From NCBI RefSeq assembly GCF_900106745.1, contig NZ_FNNV01000007.1, positions 186,001 to 250,000 of the forward strand: a stretch of 64,000 nt of DNA, in the 5' to 3' direction. Each line of letters starts with the position of its first letter. The first letter of the stretch is position 1. Source of the stretch: Paenibacillus sp. CF384 (GTDB lineage Bacteria; Bacillota; Bacilli; Paenibacillales; Paenibacillaceae). Both the position numbers and the translations under genes were made by a program. This document shows, one piece after another, positions 1 to 8,749 of this stretch. A model generated the notes under the pieces. That model had not been told where the DNA came from. It worked only from the letters and a program-made list of their open reading frames with translations, and did no database searches.

Positions 1-1165
<1,165 letters not shown>

Positions 1166-1170
1166 TACTA

Positions 1171-1199
1171 GTTATAAAACTAATCGCAGCAGAAATCAA
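1171..1199 (-). promoter_or_regulatory. katG promoter
   Basis: On the minus strand TTGATT (1194-1199) and TATAAC (1171-1176) are separated by 17 bp, a housekeeping sigma-A arrangement, followed at once by the PerR-like box. Confidence 0.6.
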
Positions 1200-1368
1200 T
1201 TGTTTTTTTGGGGCTTTCTTCACGTCGTCAAGACTCTACCAAATATATATGTCCCACCCCGCAACCCTATGTCCAACGCTGCCAAATACGGACAATCCCG
1301 CTTCCTCCATTACCCGATTAAGGTCACTTTTAAATACTAGGTTTAAATCGTCGCGATCGGTCGTTTCT

Positions 1369-1396
1369 AGCTCCCCTCATTTGGGGAGCTTTTTTC
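1369..1396 (+). terminator. Orphan intrinsic terminator ahead of the dehydrogenase operon
   Basis: AGCTCCCC and GGGGAGCT pair around a short loop and are followed by six T on the plus strand. No plus-strand gene precedes it, so it ends either a short untranslated transcript or a leader of the operon starting at 1545. The rest of the 1117-1544 gap holds the katG control region and a possible promoter; I see no credible gene there. Confidence 0.7.
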
Positions 1397-1432
1397 ATTA
1401 CACCTGTAAAAGTGATAAGTATCCATCGGTTA

Positions 1433-1460
1433 TTGATAATGGTTCATGGAATAATATGCT
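1433..1460 (+). promoter_or_regulatory. Possible promoter of the dehydrogenase operon
   Basis: TTGATA (1433-1438) and TATGCT (1455-1460) with a 16 bp spacer lie between the orphan terminator and the first gene. A TATAAT occurs at 1462-1467 but too far from a -35. Weak call. Confidence 0.3.
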
Positions 1461-1544
1461 ATATAATCAAGCTGTAAGCGATATCAACCGAGATTATATT
1501 CTTATTCATAAGTGATTATTATCTTACAATCAGGAGGATGAATC

Positions 1545-2609
1545 ATGCTTAGACAATTGATCGCATCAGCCCCGCGTAAAGCGGCAATTATTCCTTACGA
1601 GGATCGTGCTATTCTGCCGAATGAAGTAAAAGTGCGCGTCGACCAGGCTTCGCCCAAACACGGTACCGATCTTGCAGGCTTCCGCGGAGAAAGCCCGCAT
1701 ACGGCGGATTACTTCGATGATAAAGAAGGTTGGAATCTGTTCTTGCCGAGGGATCCGAAGGATATTCAGACAGACGGCGGCTTTGGACGATGGAACCTCG
1801 GTAACATCTGGGTAGGCGTCATAACAGAGGCAGGTACCGAAGTAACGGAGTATAACGTTGGCGACCGCGTAGCTTGTTACGGCGGCATTCGTGAAACGCA
1901 TATCGTGAACGCGGTTAACAACTATTATTTGAAAAAGATGCCTGAAGGCATGTCGTGGCAGAACGCGGTATGCTTCGATCCCGCTCAATTTGCGCTCGGC
2001 GGCATTCGCGACGCCCACGTTAGGGCAGGTGACCGGGTCGCCGTATTCGGACTCGGTGCGATCGGCCAACTCTCCGCGCAAATGGCAAAGCTCGCCGGCG
2101 CTAGCTGGGTGGCCGTTATCGATCCGATTGCGGGACGGCGCGAAGTCGCACTTAAGAACGGTGCCGATGCGGCATTCGACCCCCTCACGGATGACGTGGG
2201 GCTAGAGCTCAAGAAAGCGACAGACAAGCTCGGCGTCGATGTGATCTTGGAGACTAGCGCCAATGAATTCGCGCTTCAACAAGCGCTCAGAGGGCTGGCA
2301 TACGGCGGCACAATCGCTTTCCTCGGCTGGGCCAGAGCGTTCAAGGGCGGGCTCGACTTAGGCCGCGAAGCGCATTTCAACAACGCCAAAATCGTCTTCT
2401 CCCGAGCGTGCAGCGAGCCGAATCCGGACTACCCGCGCTGGAGCTGGCGCCGAATCGAAGACGTCTGCTGGGATATCCTCGCGAGCGGCCGCATCGATTG
2501 CGAGAATATCATCTATCCGGTCATCCCTTTCGAGGAATCGGCCGCAGGCTACGAGAAATACGTGGATCAGAGTCCGGAGCAGAGCATTAAGCTTGGCGTC
2601 ACATTTTAG
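1545..2609 (+). CDS. Medium-chain dehydrogenase/reductase lacking the usual zinc ligands
   Basis: A 354-residue NAD(P)-dependent oxidoreductase of the medium-chain (zinc alcohol/sugar dehydrogenase-like) superfamily. The Rossmann motif AVFGLGAIGQLSAQ lies near residue 170. The catalytic zinc cysteine, normally in a CGTD context, is replaced by histidine (KHGTDL), the GHE motif is missing, and the four-cysteine structural zinc lobe is absent. A zinc-independent reaction is therefore likely. It opens an operon with an AraC regulator, a hydroxypyruvate-isomerase-like enzyme and a Dabb protein, so the substrate is probably a sugar, polyol or inositol derivative. A strong GGAGG site precedes the ATG. 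Substrate unknown. Confidence 0.8.
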   Translation: MLRQLIASAPRKAAIIPYEDRAILPNEVKVRVDQASPKHGTDLAGFRGESPHTADYFDDKEGWNLFLPRDPKDIQTDGGFGRWNLGNIWVGVITEAGTEVTEYNVGDRVACYGGIRETHIVNAVNNYYLKKMPEGMSWQNAVCFDPAQFALGGIRDAHVRAGDRVAVFGLGAIGQLSAQMAKLAGASWVAVIDPIAGRREVALKNGADAAFDPLTDDVGLELKKATDKLGVDVILETSANEFALQQALRGLAYGGTIAFLGWARAFKGGLDLGREAHFNNAKIVFSRACSEPNPDYPRWSWRRIEDVCWDILASGRIDCENIIYPVIPFEESAAGYEKYVDQSPEQSIKLGVTF

Positions 2610-2635
2610 TTCAAATCAAGAAAGGGGGAAGTGGT

Positions 2636-3475
2636 ATGAGCGATAGCTTAAGCGATCTCTTGAGGCATGCCGAACTGCAAATCATTCAATTCGACGTTCA
2701 CCGCCGGGATGAGATGAAGACGCTGAATCGCACGCTTCCCTTCTACGTGATGTCCTATTTGAAGTCGGGCAGCGCTAAGCTCCGAATTGATGGCGAGGAG
2801 ATGGAACTTGAACCGGGGACGGTCGCCTTCATTCCCCCGAACGTGGCGCATGATCATTATAAAGACACCTCCGACCCAACCGAGTTTCTCTGGTGGCATT
2901 TCACCTTTGAAATCGAAGGCGTCATGGATGTCATGAACATGTTCCAAATTCCATTCGTGTTCCATCTGCAAGATCATGTGTATTTCGAGAAGGTATTCAT
3001 GGAGTTCATGGAATCCGCGGATGCCCGCATGCATTCCTTGCCGCGCTCGATCTTAACGCGAGCGAAGTCGCTCGAGCTCTTATATATCATTCTTAACAGC
3101 GCACTCCGTCAGAAGAATGCCCAGAAAGACGTCGCCAAGTCGGATGTATTCCTGGACATGCTGACACGAGTCGTGCAATCGCCCGAAGAACCGTTAACGC
3201 TGCAGCAGATGGCCGATGAGCTGCACATGCATCCCACCTACGTAAGCAATCGGTTCAAGGAATTATTCGGCAAGTCTCCGCTTCAGGTACAACGTGAAAT
3301 GCGGATTCAGAAGGCGAAGACGCTGCTGGAGACATCCGATCTATCCGTGACGGAAATTTCGCAACGGCTGGGCTATAGCGAATTACAGAATTTCACGAGA
3401 CTATTCAAGTCCTATGTCGGCATAGCACCTACCCAATTTCGCGAGCTGAATCGCAAATGGCGGGTTTCGAAGTAA
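2636..3475 (+). CDS. AraC-family transcriptional regulator with cupin domain
   Basis: A 279-residue regulator. The N-terminal half is a cupin-type ligand-binding domain (around residues 20-100, including a PGTVAFIPPNVAHDHY stretch). The C-terminal 100 residues carry the two helix-turn-helix motifs of AraC proteins, ending in the typical GYSELQNFTRLFKSYVGIAP signature. It lies 26 bp after the dehydrogenase gene and 34 bp before the isomerase gene in the same direction, so it probably senses the sugar or intermediate handled by this operon. An AAAGGGGGAAG ribosome site supports the ATG at 2636. The inducer cannot be read from the sequence. Confidence 0.88.
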   Translation: MSDSLSDLLRHAELQIIQFDVHRRDEMKTLNRTLPFYVMSYLKSGSAKLRIDGEEMELEPGTVAFIPPNVAHDHYKDTSDPTEFLWWHFTFEIEGVMDVMNMFQIPFVFHLQDHVYFEKVFMEFMESADARMHSLPRSILTRAKSLELLYIILNSALRQKNAQKDVAKSDVFLDMLTRVVQSPEEPLTLQQMADELHMHPTYVSNRFKELFGKSPLQVQREMRIQKAKTLLETSDLSVTEISQRLGYSELQNFTRLFKSYVGIAPTQFRELNRKWRVSK

Positions 3476-3509
3476 GGTATCGTTTCATCATAAAGGGTCA
3501 GGGGAGCGA

Positions 3510-4295
3510 ATGGGCAGCATGAAATATTCATTGTGTATCGGGGCTTATCCAGGCAAGGACGCCGTCTATCATCTGGAGAAAATCAAAGAACACGGCTTTC
3601 ACGGGCTCGAATACTACGCCTGGTGGGAGCTGGAGGACCTTAACGCTTTCGCCAAGGAACAAGAGCGGATCGGCGTCGGCATCAGCGCGACGTGCACGAA
3701 GTTCATCAGCTTGGTCGACGAGTCGCAGCGGGACGCCTACATCGAAGGCGTTAAGCAGACGATCGAAGCTTGCCGGGTACTGAACGTGAAGTCAATTATT
3801 TCTCAGACAGGCAACGAAATCGAGGGCATGCCTCGCGATGTTCAGCGTGCGACGATGGTGGAGACATTGAAGCGCTTGGCGCCTCTGCTCGAGGATGCCG
3901 GTGTCGTATTGGAATTGGAGCCGCTTAATGGGCTCGTCGATCATAAGGGACATTTCCTGCAGCATTCGGACGAATCGGTGGATGTCGTCGACCAAGTGGG
4001 CAGCCCGAACGTGAAGCTCGTGTTCGACGTCTACCATCAGCAGATTACAGAAGGCAACGTCATCCGCAACGCGACCGGTTACATAGAACGCATAAACCAC
4101 TACCATATCGCGGATAACCCCGGCCGCAAGCAGCCAGGCACGGGAGAGCTAAATTACGTGAATATCCTGAATGCCATCAAAGGTACCGGGTTCTCCGGTT
4201 TTGTCGGATTGGAAGGCGGCTACACGATCGATACGGACGCAGCCATTCAACAGTTTAAAGACGAGATCTTGTCTCGAGTGGAAACCGGAATGTAA
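3510..4295 (+). CDS. Sugar phosphate isomerase/epimerase, hydroxypyruvate-isomerase-like
   Basis: A 261-residue TIM-barrel protein of the xylose-isomerase-like (AP endonuclease 2 type) superfamily. Motifs match the hydroxypyruvate isomerase/Hyi branch: LELEPLNGLVDHKG, KLVFDVYHQQ, NHYHIADNPGRKQPGTGE and VGLEGGY, which supply the metal-binding Glu, Asp, His and Glu. It would interconvert an aldose/ketose or hydroxypyruvate-type substrate in the cytoplasm. It sits third in the dehydrogenase-AraC operon. Start chosen at the ATG after AGGGGAG; a second ATG three codons later is also possible. Exact substrate is not determinable. Confidence 0.85.
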   Translation: MGSMKYSLCIGAYPGKDAVYHLEKIKEHGFHGLEYYAWWELEDLNAFAKEQERIGVGISATCTKFISLVDESQRDAYIEGVKQTIEACRVLNVKSIISQTGNEIEGMPRDVQRATMVETLKRLAPLLEDAGVVLELEPLNGLVDHKGHFLQHSDESVDVVDQVGSPNVKLVFDVYHQQITEGNVIRNATGYIERINHYHIADNPGRKQPGTGELNYVNILNAIKGTGFSGFVGLEGGYTIDTDAAIQQFKDEILSRVETGM

Positions 4296-4339
4296 GATGG
4301 ATAAGAACTACTACCGCTGCCTTACAGGAGGAATTATCC

Positions 4340-4633
4340 ATGATTCAACGTACTTTACTTTTGAAATTCGCTGAAACAACCACGCATGAACAGCTTCTAG
4401 AGGTCGCGAAACGCTTCAAGGCACTGCAAGCTACCATCTCTGGAATCGTCGAAATTCAGGCGGGACTTAACATGGCGGAGAAAAGCAAAGAATATCAAGT
4501 TGTGCTTATGGTGAGATTCGAGAATCAAGATGCGGTGAATGCCTACACGATTCATGAAAACCATCAAGCTGTTGTCTCCTACATTCGCGAAGTTGGCAGA
4601 TTAGAAAGTATCGGTGTGGATATTGAGATCTAA
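4340..4633 (+). CDS. Dabb (stress-responsive A/B barrel) domain protein
   Basis: A 97-residue protein forming a single Dabb-type dimeric alpha-beta barrel: an initial IQRTLLLKF strand, a helical middle, and a closing AYTIHENHQAVV segment typical of the family (pattern recognition). Such proteins occur as small dimers beside sugar and polyol catabolic genes; their chemistry is mostly unknown. It lies 44 bp after the isomerase with its own ACAGGAGGA ribosome site and is followed by a clear terminator, so it closes the operon. Confidence 0.8.
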   Translation: MIQRTLLLKFAETTTHEQLLEVAKRFKALQATISGIVEIQAGLNMAEKSKEYQVVLMVRFENQDAVNAYTIHENHQAVVSYIREVGRLESIGVDIEI

Positions 4634-4648
4634 GTGTGCGTTTAATCG

Positions 4649-4680
4649 AAAGGCCATCCTTTGCAGGATGGCCTTTCTTC
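4649..4680 (+). terminator. Terminator of the 1545-4633 operon
   Basis: AAAGGCCATCC pairs with GGATGGCCTTT across a short loop, followed by CTTC. A closely similar hairpin ends the next gene. Confidence 0.8.
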
Positions 4681-4798
4681 ATGAATCTTCAGTCCACCGA
4701 TTGCCAATATCGAGTTAACGATCCGTAAACAATCGGCTTATATACTGAATTTACGACGGCAGCAAGCCAACTCCAATAGAAGAAAGGAATGTGATCGT

Positions 4799-5428
4799 AT
4801 GGGCATTCATGCGTATTTCCAATCGTTGACCGACTTGGAACGAATCATTCGTTGTCCCGGCAAATTCAAATTCCAGGAACATAGCGTTGCTGAGCATTCG
4901 TGGAAAGTGATTCAGTATGCCAAAACGCTGGCCGATATCGAAGAAAGCCATGGCGTCACTGTCGACTGGAAGAAGCTCTATGAGATCACCAGCAGTCACG
5001 ACTACGGTGAAATTTTCATCGGCGACATTAAGACGCCCGTCAAGCACTACTCCATGGAGCTGCGCTCCATGTTACAGCAAGTCGAAGAAGGAATGGTGGC
5101 CCATTTCATCGATGAGCATATCCCTGAAGAATTCAAGTCCATCTTCCGCAGACAGCTGCGCGAAGGCAAAGATGATTCCGTAGAAGGGCGAATCCTCGAA
5201 GTGGCCGATAAAATGGATCAGATCTACGAAGCGTTCGCCGAGCTCCAGAAGGGAAATTCCGAGCAAGAATTCATCGTGATGTACCGACATGCGCTCATTA
5301 AGATCAAAGGCATGCGGCTGCACTGCGTCGATTACTTCCTGCAGCACATTTTGCCCGACCTCGTAAGCGAAGGCGCTCGCTCTCCAATCGACATCGAGCA
5401 GATCACGAAGGAAGCATTGGCTTCCTGA
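4799..5428 (+). CDS. HD-domain phosphohydrolase, YfbR-like
   Basis: A 209-residue metal-dependent phosphohydrolase of the YfbR/COG1896 HD type, whose studied members remove phosphate from 5'-deoxynucleotides. Visible metal-site elements are EHSVAEHSW (His), SSHDYGEIFIGDI (the HD pair) and the later EVADKMDQIYEA (Asp). It is preceded by an AAAGGA site and lies alone between two related hairpin terminators, so it is likely monocistronic. Deoxynucleotidase activity is inferred from the family. Confidence 0.82.
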   Translation: MGIHAYFQSLTDLERIIRCPGKFKFQEHSVAEHSWKVIQYAKTLADIEESHGVTVDWKKLYEITSSHDYGEIFIGDIKTPVKHYSMELRSMLQQVEEGMVAHFIDEHIPEEFKSIFRRQLREGKDDSVEGRILEVADKMDQIYEAFAELQKGNSEQEFIVMYRHALIKIKGMRLHCVDYFLQHILPDLVSEGARSPIDIEQITKEALAS

Positions 5429-5492
5429 TGCTGTGTACATTCCCGTTAGTATTGCTGCCCTATCAGCTGTTCATTCATCCGGTGAATTTATA

Positions 5493-5520
5493 AAGGCCAT
5501 CCTTCTGCGGGATGGCCTTA
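5493..5520. terminator. Bidirectional terminator between convergent genes
   Basis: AAGGCCATCC and GGATGGCCTT arms with a TTCTGCG loop. The minus-strand side continues into a T/A-rich tract, the plus-strand side less so. It can serve both the HD gene and the VOC gene. Confidence 0.65.
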
Positions 5521-5534
5521 ACTTTGGTCTAAAC

Positions 5535-5891
5535 TCAGTTCTCCAGGTCGTACGCAACGGGGTGAAGCGGTTGGTAGATCGAAAGATCCGCACCGCTCGG
5601 AAGCTTAATGGAGGCCAGCTTGCCCCAACCTTGATCGCTGATCGGCGCCGAGATTTCAACACCTTTTGCCGATAAATCCATTAGTGTCTTCTCAATGTCC
5701 TCGCACATAAAGTAGAACTCATGCTTGCTTGGTCCATCTGTAGGATGTACAGCAATTTCAGCAGGAGGAAGTTTAAAAATCAGCCACCCGCCGCCGGCAT
5801 CCACACCTGCTAATCCGAGTACATCTCGCATGAATACCCTGTCTGCATCCGCGTCGGTGCTATACAAAATAATATGTGCAGCATTGATCAT
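5535..5891 (-). CDS. VOC (glyoxalase/bleomycin-resistance) family protein
   Basis: A small vicinal-oxygen-chelate protein of about 118 residues: AAHIILYSTDADADRVFMRD opens the first beta-alpha-beta unit, and a second module ends with SIKLPSGADLSIYQP. Members bind metals and act in dioxygenase, isomerase or antibiotic-binding reactions; the substrate is unknown here. I chose the ATG at 5891. A GTG at 5927 would give 12 extra residues, but it overlaps the end of the upstream gene and lacks a well-placed ribosome site. It may be co-transcribed with the unknown gene immediately upstream. Confidence 0.75.
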   Translation of the reverse strand: MINAAHIILYSTDADADRVFMRDVLGLAGVDAGGGWLIFKLPPAEIAVHPTDGPSKHEFYFMCEDIEKTLMDLSAKGVEISAPISDQGWGKLASIKLPSGADLSIYQPLHPVAYDLEN

Positions 5892-5916
5892 AGCGGCAAC
5901 GTCACTGCCCTTCCGT

Positions 5917-6381
5917 TTAATATTCACCCTTAATAACGAAGAACGAACCCCGAATTGTTCCGGCTAGCTTGGACTTCTGCCTTGCGAACTTAAACTTCGG
6001 TTCCAGCTCCTTCGGTATCTCCATCCCTTCGGACAGCTTAAACCCAACAGCCCGCTTCTTAGGGTCATCGACCGTATACATCACATTGATGGAAAGGCCA
6101 TCCTCATAGAAGACGTAGGTGAATTGAATGTTTTCCACTTGAAAACGCGAGGTCTCCAGAGGCTTGGCCGCAAACTCGATATTGCGCTCTTCCCTCAGAA
6201 TCCGGTGCGCATAATCAAGGTCTTCCTGACTTTCGCTTGCGGGGACAGTCGTAAACACATGGTTGTATTTGTTCATGAAATAACGGGCTTCATTCGCGCG
6301 CAAGCCGGCAAGCGTCTCAGCTACCGGTGAAGACTCTAAACCAACTGTAGACACATTCTTAAAATCAACGATGTACGCCAT
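5917..6381 (-). CDS. Conserved protein of unknown function, paralogue A
   Basis: A soluble protein of 154 residues that I do not recognise. It has no signal peptide or membrane segment and begins MAYIVDFKNVSTVG. It is about 80% identical over its whole length to the product of 53764-54231, with the only length change near residue 128. Both genes have two nearby ATGs; ribosome-site spacing favours the second, at 6381 here. Conserved blocks include SSPVAxxLAGLRANEARYF and AGTIRGxFFVIKGEY. An extended -10 promoter (TGGTATAAT) lies upstream. The TetR gene precedes it in the same direction but has a separate start region. Confidence 0.72.
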   Translation of the reverse strand: MAYIVDFKNVSTVGLESSPVAETLAGLRANEARYFMNKYNHVFTTVPASESQEDLDYAHRILREERNIEFAAKPLETSRFQVENIQFTYVFYEDGLSINVMYTVDDPKKRAVGFKLSEGMEIPKELEPKFKFARQKSKLAGTIRGSFFVIKGEY

Positions 6382-6425
6382 TGTCATCCCTCATTCTCTC
6401 CATGATCCTTCTATTATTCCCCGAT

Positions 6426-6431
6426 ATTATA
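6426..6431 (-). promoter_or_regulatory. Extended -10 element for the unknown gene
   Basis: TGGTATAAT on the minus strand, about 45 bp upstream of the start at 6381. The -35 region (GGCTTG or GCTTGT at 16-17 bp) is poor, as expected for an extended -10 promoter. Confidence 0.45.
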
Positions 6432-6469
6432 CCAAATATTAGGCAAGACAAGCCTTCATTATTTGCATT

Positions 6470-7153
6470 CTACCTCTCCTGCTCTCCTATCACCTGTTCG
6501 ATCCCGAGCAGGATAAGCCTCAAACCAAACTCAAACGCCCCGTCAGTCCCCATTACCTGGAACAGCCCCGTCGTGAACATTCTCCGGAACAGTCCCGCAT
6601 CCGTCTCACTCATCGTGTCCAGCAGGCGAATCAACTCCTCACCTGGTTGCGGCGCTCCCTGCTCCTTAAGAATAGCGGCGACATTACGCTCATGCTGATA
6701 ATGGTCTAGCACGAAGTAGAAAACATAATTCACAAGCGTGTTCACCGCTTGCAATTTCTGCTCTGCGTCAAGAGGCGTTGATTCAACGCAGAGCAGCATA
6801 CGGTTGGTAAACCGGATAATGTCCGGTTCGTGGGGGAGCGTCATCATCATGAGCTGCGTGGAGCAGGGATAACGGCTGAGTACACTGCGCTGCGTGACTG
6901 CAAGACTCTTCAACTGCTCCTTCCAGTCCCCTTCCGACTGGAACTCCTCCAGAATAACTTTCGATACTTGGTTGGCGAGCCGCTGATAGAGATTCTGCTT
7001 GCTCTTGAAGTACCAGTACAGAGAAGGAGCCTGAATCCCCAGTCGATCGGCCAACCGTCTCAGGCTGAATTTCTCGATGCCCTCCTCTCCAAGAAGCTCC
7101 CATGAAGCTTCCAAAATCTTGTCTTCCGAAATCTGCGGCGGCTGCTTTTTCAT
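6470..7153 (-). CDS. TetR-family transcriptional repressor of the adjacent MATE pump
   Basis: A 227-residue repressor. The N-terminal helix-turn-helix (ILEASWELLGEEGIEKFSLR then GIQAPSLYWYFKSKQ) is typical TetR, and the C-terminal two thirds resembles the ligand-binding domain of TetR proteins. The ATG at 7153 has an AAGGGTGAT site; an in-frame GTG three codons upstream is less likely. It is divergent from the MATE gene, and the shared 140 bp region contains three copies of one operator and overlapping promoters. That strongly suggests it represses both itself and the pump until a drug-like ligand binds. Confidence 0.88.
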   Translation of the reverse strand: MKKQPPQISEDKILEASWELLGEEGIEKFSLRRLADRLGIQAPSLYWYFKSKQNLYQRLANQVSKVILEEFQSEGDWKEQLKSLAVTQRSVLSRYPCSTQLMMMTLPHEPDIIRFTNRMLLCVESTPLDAEQKLQAVNTLVNYVFYFVLDHYQHERNVAAILKEQGAPQPGEELIRLLDTMSETDAGLFRRMFTTGLFQVMGTDGAFEFGLRLILLGIEQVIGEQER

Positions 7154-7170
7154 CGTGATCACCCTTTTAT

Positions 7171-7183
7171 CTAACAGTGTAAG
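7171..7183. promoter_or_regulatory. TetR operator copy 1
   Basis: CTAACAGTGTAAG, a variant of the CTAAC-N3-GTTAG palindrome also found at 7220 and 7240. It sits just upstream of the tetR ribosome site. Confidence 0.65.
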
Positions 7184-7190
7184 TTTGTGC

Positions 7191-7219
7191 TTTACAGGTT
7201 TATACGATCATGATATCAT
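7191..7219 (+). promoter_or_regulatory. MATE gene promoter
   Basis: TTTACA (7191-7196), 17 bp spacer, TATCAT (7214-7219). Operator copy 2 begins at the next base. Confidence 0.65.
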
Positions 7220-7238
7220 CTAACACTGTAAGGTTCAA
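7210..7238 (-). promoter_or_regulatory. tetR promoter, overlapping the MATE promoter
   Basis: On the minus strand TTGAAC (7233-7238) and TATCAT (7210-7215) with 17 bp between. Operator copy 2 fills most of the spacer and the -10 overlaps the divergent MATE -10. Confidence 0.6.
7220..7232. promoter_or_regulatory. TetR operator copy 2
   Basis: CTAACACTGTAAG, placed at the MATE start point and inside the tetR promoter spacer. Confidence 0.7.
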
Positions 7239-7239
7239 A

Positions 7240-7252
7240 CTAACACCGTTAG
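7240..7252. promoter_or_regulatory. TetR operator copy 3
   Basis: CTAACACCGTTAG, a perfect CTAAC/GTTAG palindrome with 3 bp centre, 20 bp (about two helical turns) from copy 2. Confidence 0.7.
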
Positions 7253-7293
7253 ATAGAGGCTTTCCACAATTAAATAAGAAAGAAGTGACTTCT

Positions 7294-8646
7294 ATGGATG
7301 CAGAAAACCTCCATTATTTTGAGAAAGCACCGGTCGCCAAAGCCGTCGCTCATTTCGCTGTCCCGATGATGTTAGGAATGTCAATGAGTGTCATCTACTC
7401 CATCTTAAATGCCTATTTCCTTGGTACACTGGGGAATACCGCTATGTTAACTGCACTGGCACTAACCTTGCCGTTATTTGCGGCTATTATGGCACTAGGT
7501 AACTTAATTGGCATCGGCAGCAGTGCTTTCATCTCTCGTTTACTGGGGGAGAAAAGATATGATGATGTCAAACATGCGTCTTCATTCGCCTTCTACAGCA
7601 GTTTAGTTCTCGGTCTAATTATGATGGCCGCCGGACTTCCATTGATTGACGCGATTGTTCATGGTCTGGGAGCGACGCCTGACTCCTTCGGGTTCACGAA
7701 AGACTATGTCACGATTATGATTGTCGGTTCTCCGTTTATCGTCTTATTCTTCACGCTGGAGAATATCGTGCGTTCGGAAGGCGCGGCCATCACGTCCATG
7801 ATCGGTATGATTCTTAGTGTCGTGGTGAATATTATTCTCGATGCGTTAGTCATCTTCGTCTTCCATTGGGACGTAATTGGTGTCGCTTCTGCGACGGTGA
7901 TTTCTAACTTGGTTGCGAGTGCATTCTACGCCTACCACATCGGATATAAGAGTCCATTTCTAACCGTCTCTGTAAAATGGTTCAAAGCGAACAAAGAAAT
8001 ACTAGGCCAGGTATTCAAAATCGGAGTTCCCGTCTTTATTATGAGTCTCTTCCTAGGCGCCATGTCGCTCATCTTTAACCGTTACCTGGTCGAATATGGG
8101 GAGCAGGCCGTAGCGGCGTTCGGGATTTCATCGCGCTTATTGCAATTTCCCGAGGTTATTCTGATGGGTTTATGCGAGGGAGTCGTGCCGCTCATTGCCT
8201 ATTCTTTTACAGCAAATAAATTACGCATGAAGCGGACCATTGCCTTCACCATTAAAGCGATTGTGGCGTTAGCGATCGTGTTCGGCGTTATCGTCTATCT
8301 GATTTCCGATCACTTAATTGGCCTGTTTACGAATGACCCGCAATTAATTGACATGGGCAGCTACATCCTGCATGTGACATTCTTATCCTTGTTCATTACA
8401 GGAATGACCGCGCTGTTTACGGGGATCTTCCAAGCTACAGCGCAAGGAACCGCCGCATTTATTATGTCCATCATTCAAGGGATCACTCTGATTCCTGTGC
8501 TCTATATCGCCAATCGAATGAACGGATTCCACGGGGTGGTCTGGTCTCTTGTCATTGCCGATGCTGTCACATTCCTTGTTGGTGCTGTCATGCTGTATAT
8601 CCTTCGGAACAAATTGCAGCCGGATTTAGAAAGTTTAGTTCAGTAG
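7294..8646 (+). CDS. MATE-family multidrug efflux transporter
   Basis: A 450-residue integral membrane protein with about 12 hydrophobic segments in two repeats (for example VPMMLGMSMSVIYSILNAYF at the start and AVAAFGISSRLLQFPEVIL mid-protein). Length and pattern are those of MATE antiporters, which export cationic drugs using sodium or proton gradients. The start at 7294 (MDAENLHYF) follows AAGAAAGAAGTGA; an upstream in-frame ATG would place coding sequence across the operators and is rejected. Regulated by the divergent TetR gene (inference from operators). Confidence 0.9.
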   Translation: MDAENLHYFEKAPVAKAVAHFAVPMMLGMSMSVIYSILNAYFLGTLGNTAMLTALALTLPLFAAIMALGNLIGIGSSAFISRLLGEKRYDDVKHASSFAFYSSLVLGLIMMAAGLPLIDAIVHGLGATPDSFGFTKDYVTIMIVGSPFIVLFFTLENIVRSEGAAITSMIGMILSVVVNIILDALVIFVFHWDVIGVASATVISNLVASAFYAYHIGYKSPFLTVSVKWFKANKEILGQVFKIGVPVFIMSLFLGAMSLIFNRYLVEYGEQAVAAFGISSRLLQFPEVILMGLCEGVVPLIAYSFTANKLRMKRTIAFTIKAIVALAIVFGVIVYLISDHLIGLFTNDPQLIDMGSYILHVTFLSLFITGMTALFTGIFQATAQGTAAFIMSIIQGITLIPVLYIANRMNGFHGVVWSLVIADAVTFLVGAVMLYILRNKLQPDLESLVQ

Positions 8647-8654
8647 AACACATA

Positions 8655-8696
8655 AAGGCAGGATTAGGGACACACCCCGATCCTGCCTTCTATTTA
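8655..8696 (+). terminator. Terminator of the MATE gene
   Basis: AGGCAGGAT pairs with ATCCTGCCT, followed by TCTATTTATT. Confidence 0.75.
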
Positions 8697-8749
8697 TTGC
8701 AACGTAAGAATCACTTGCTCCCCGGACCGGGTAATGCGGTAGATTTGAA

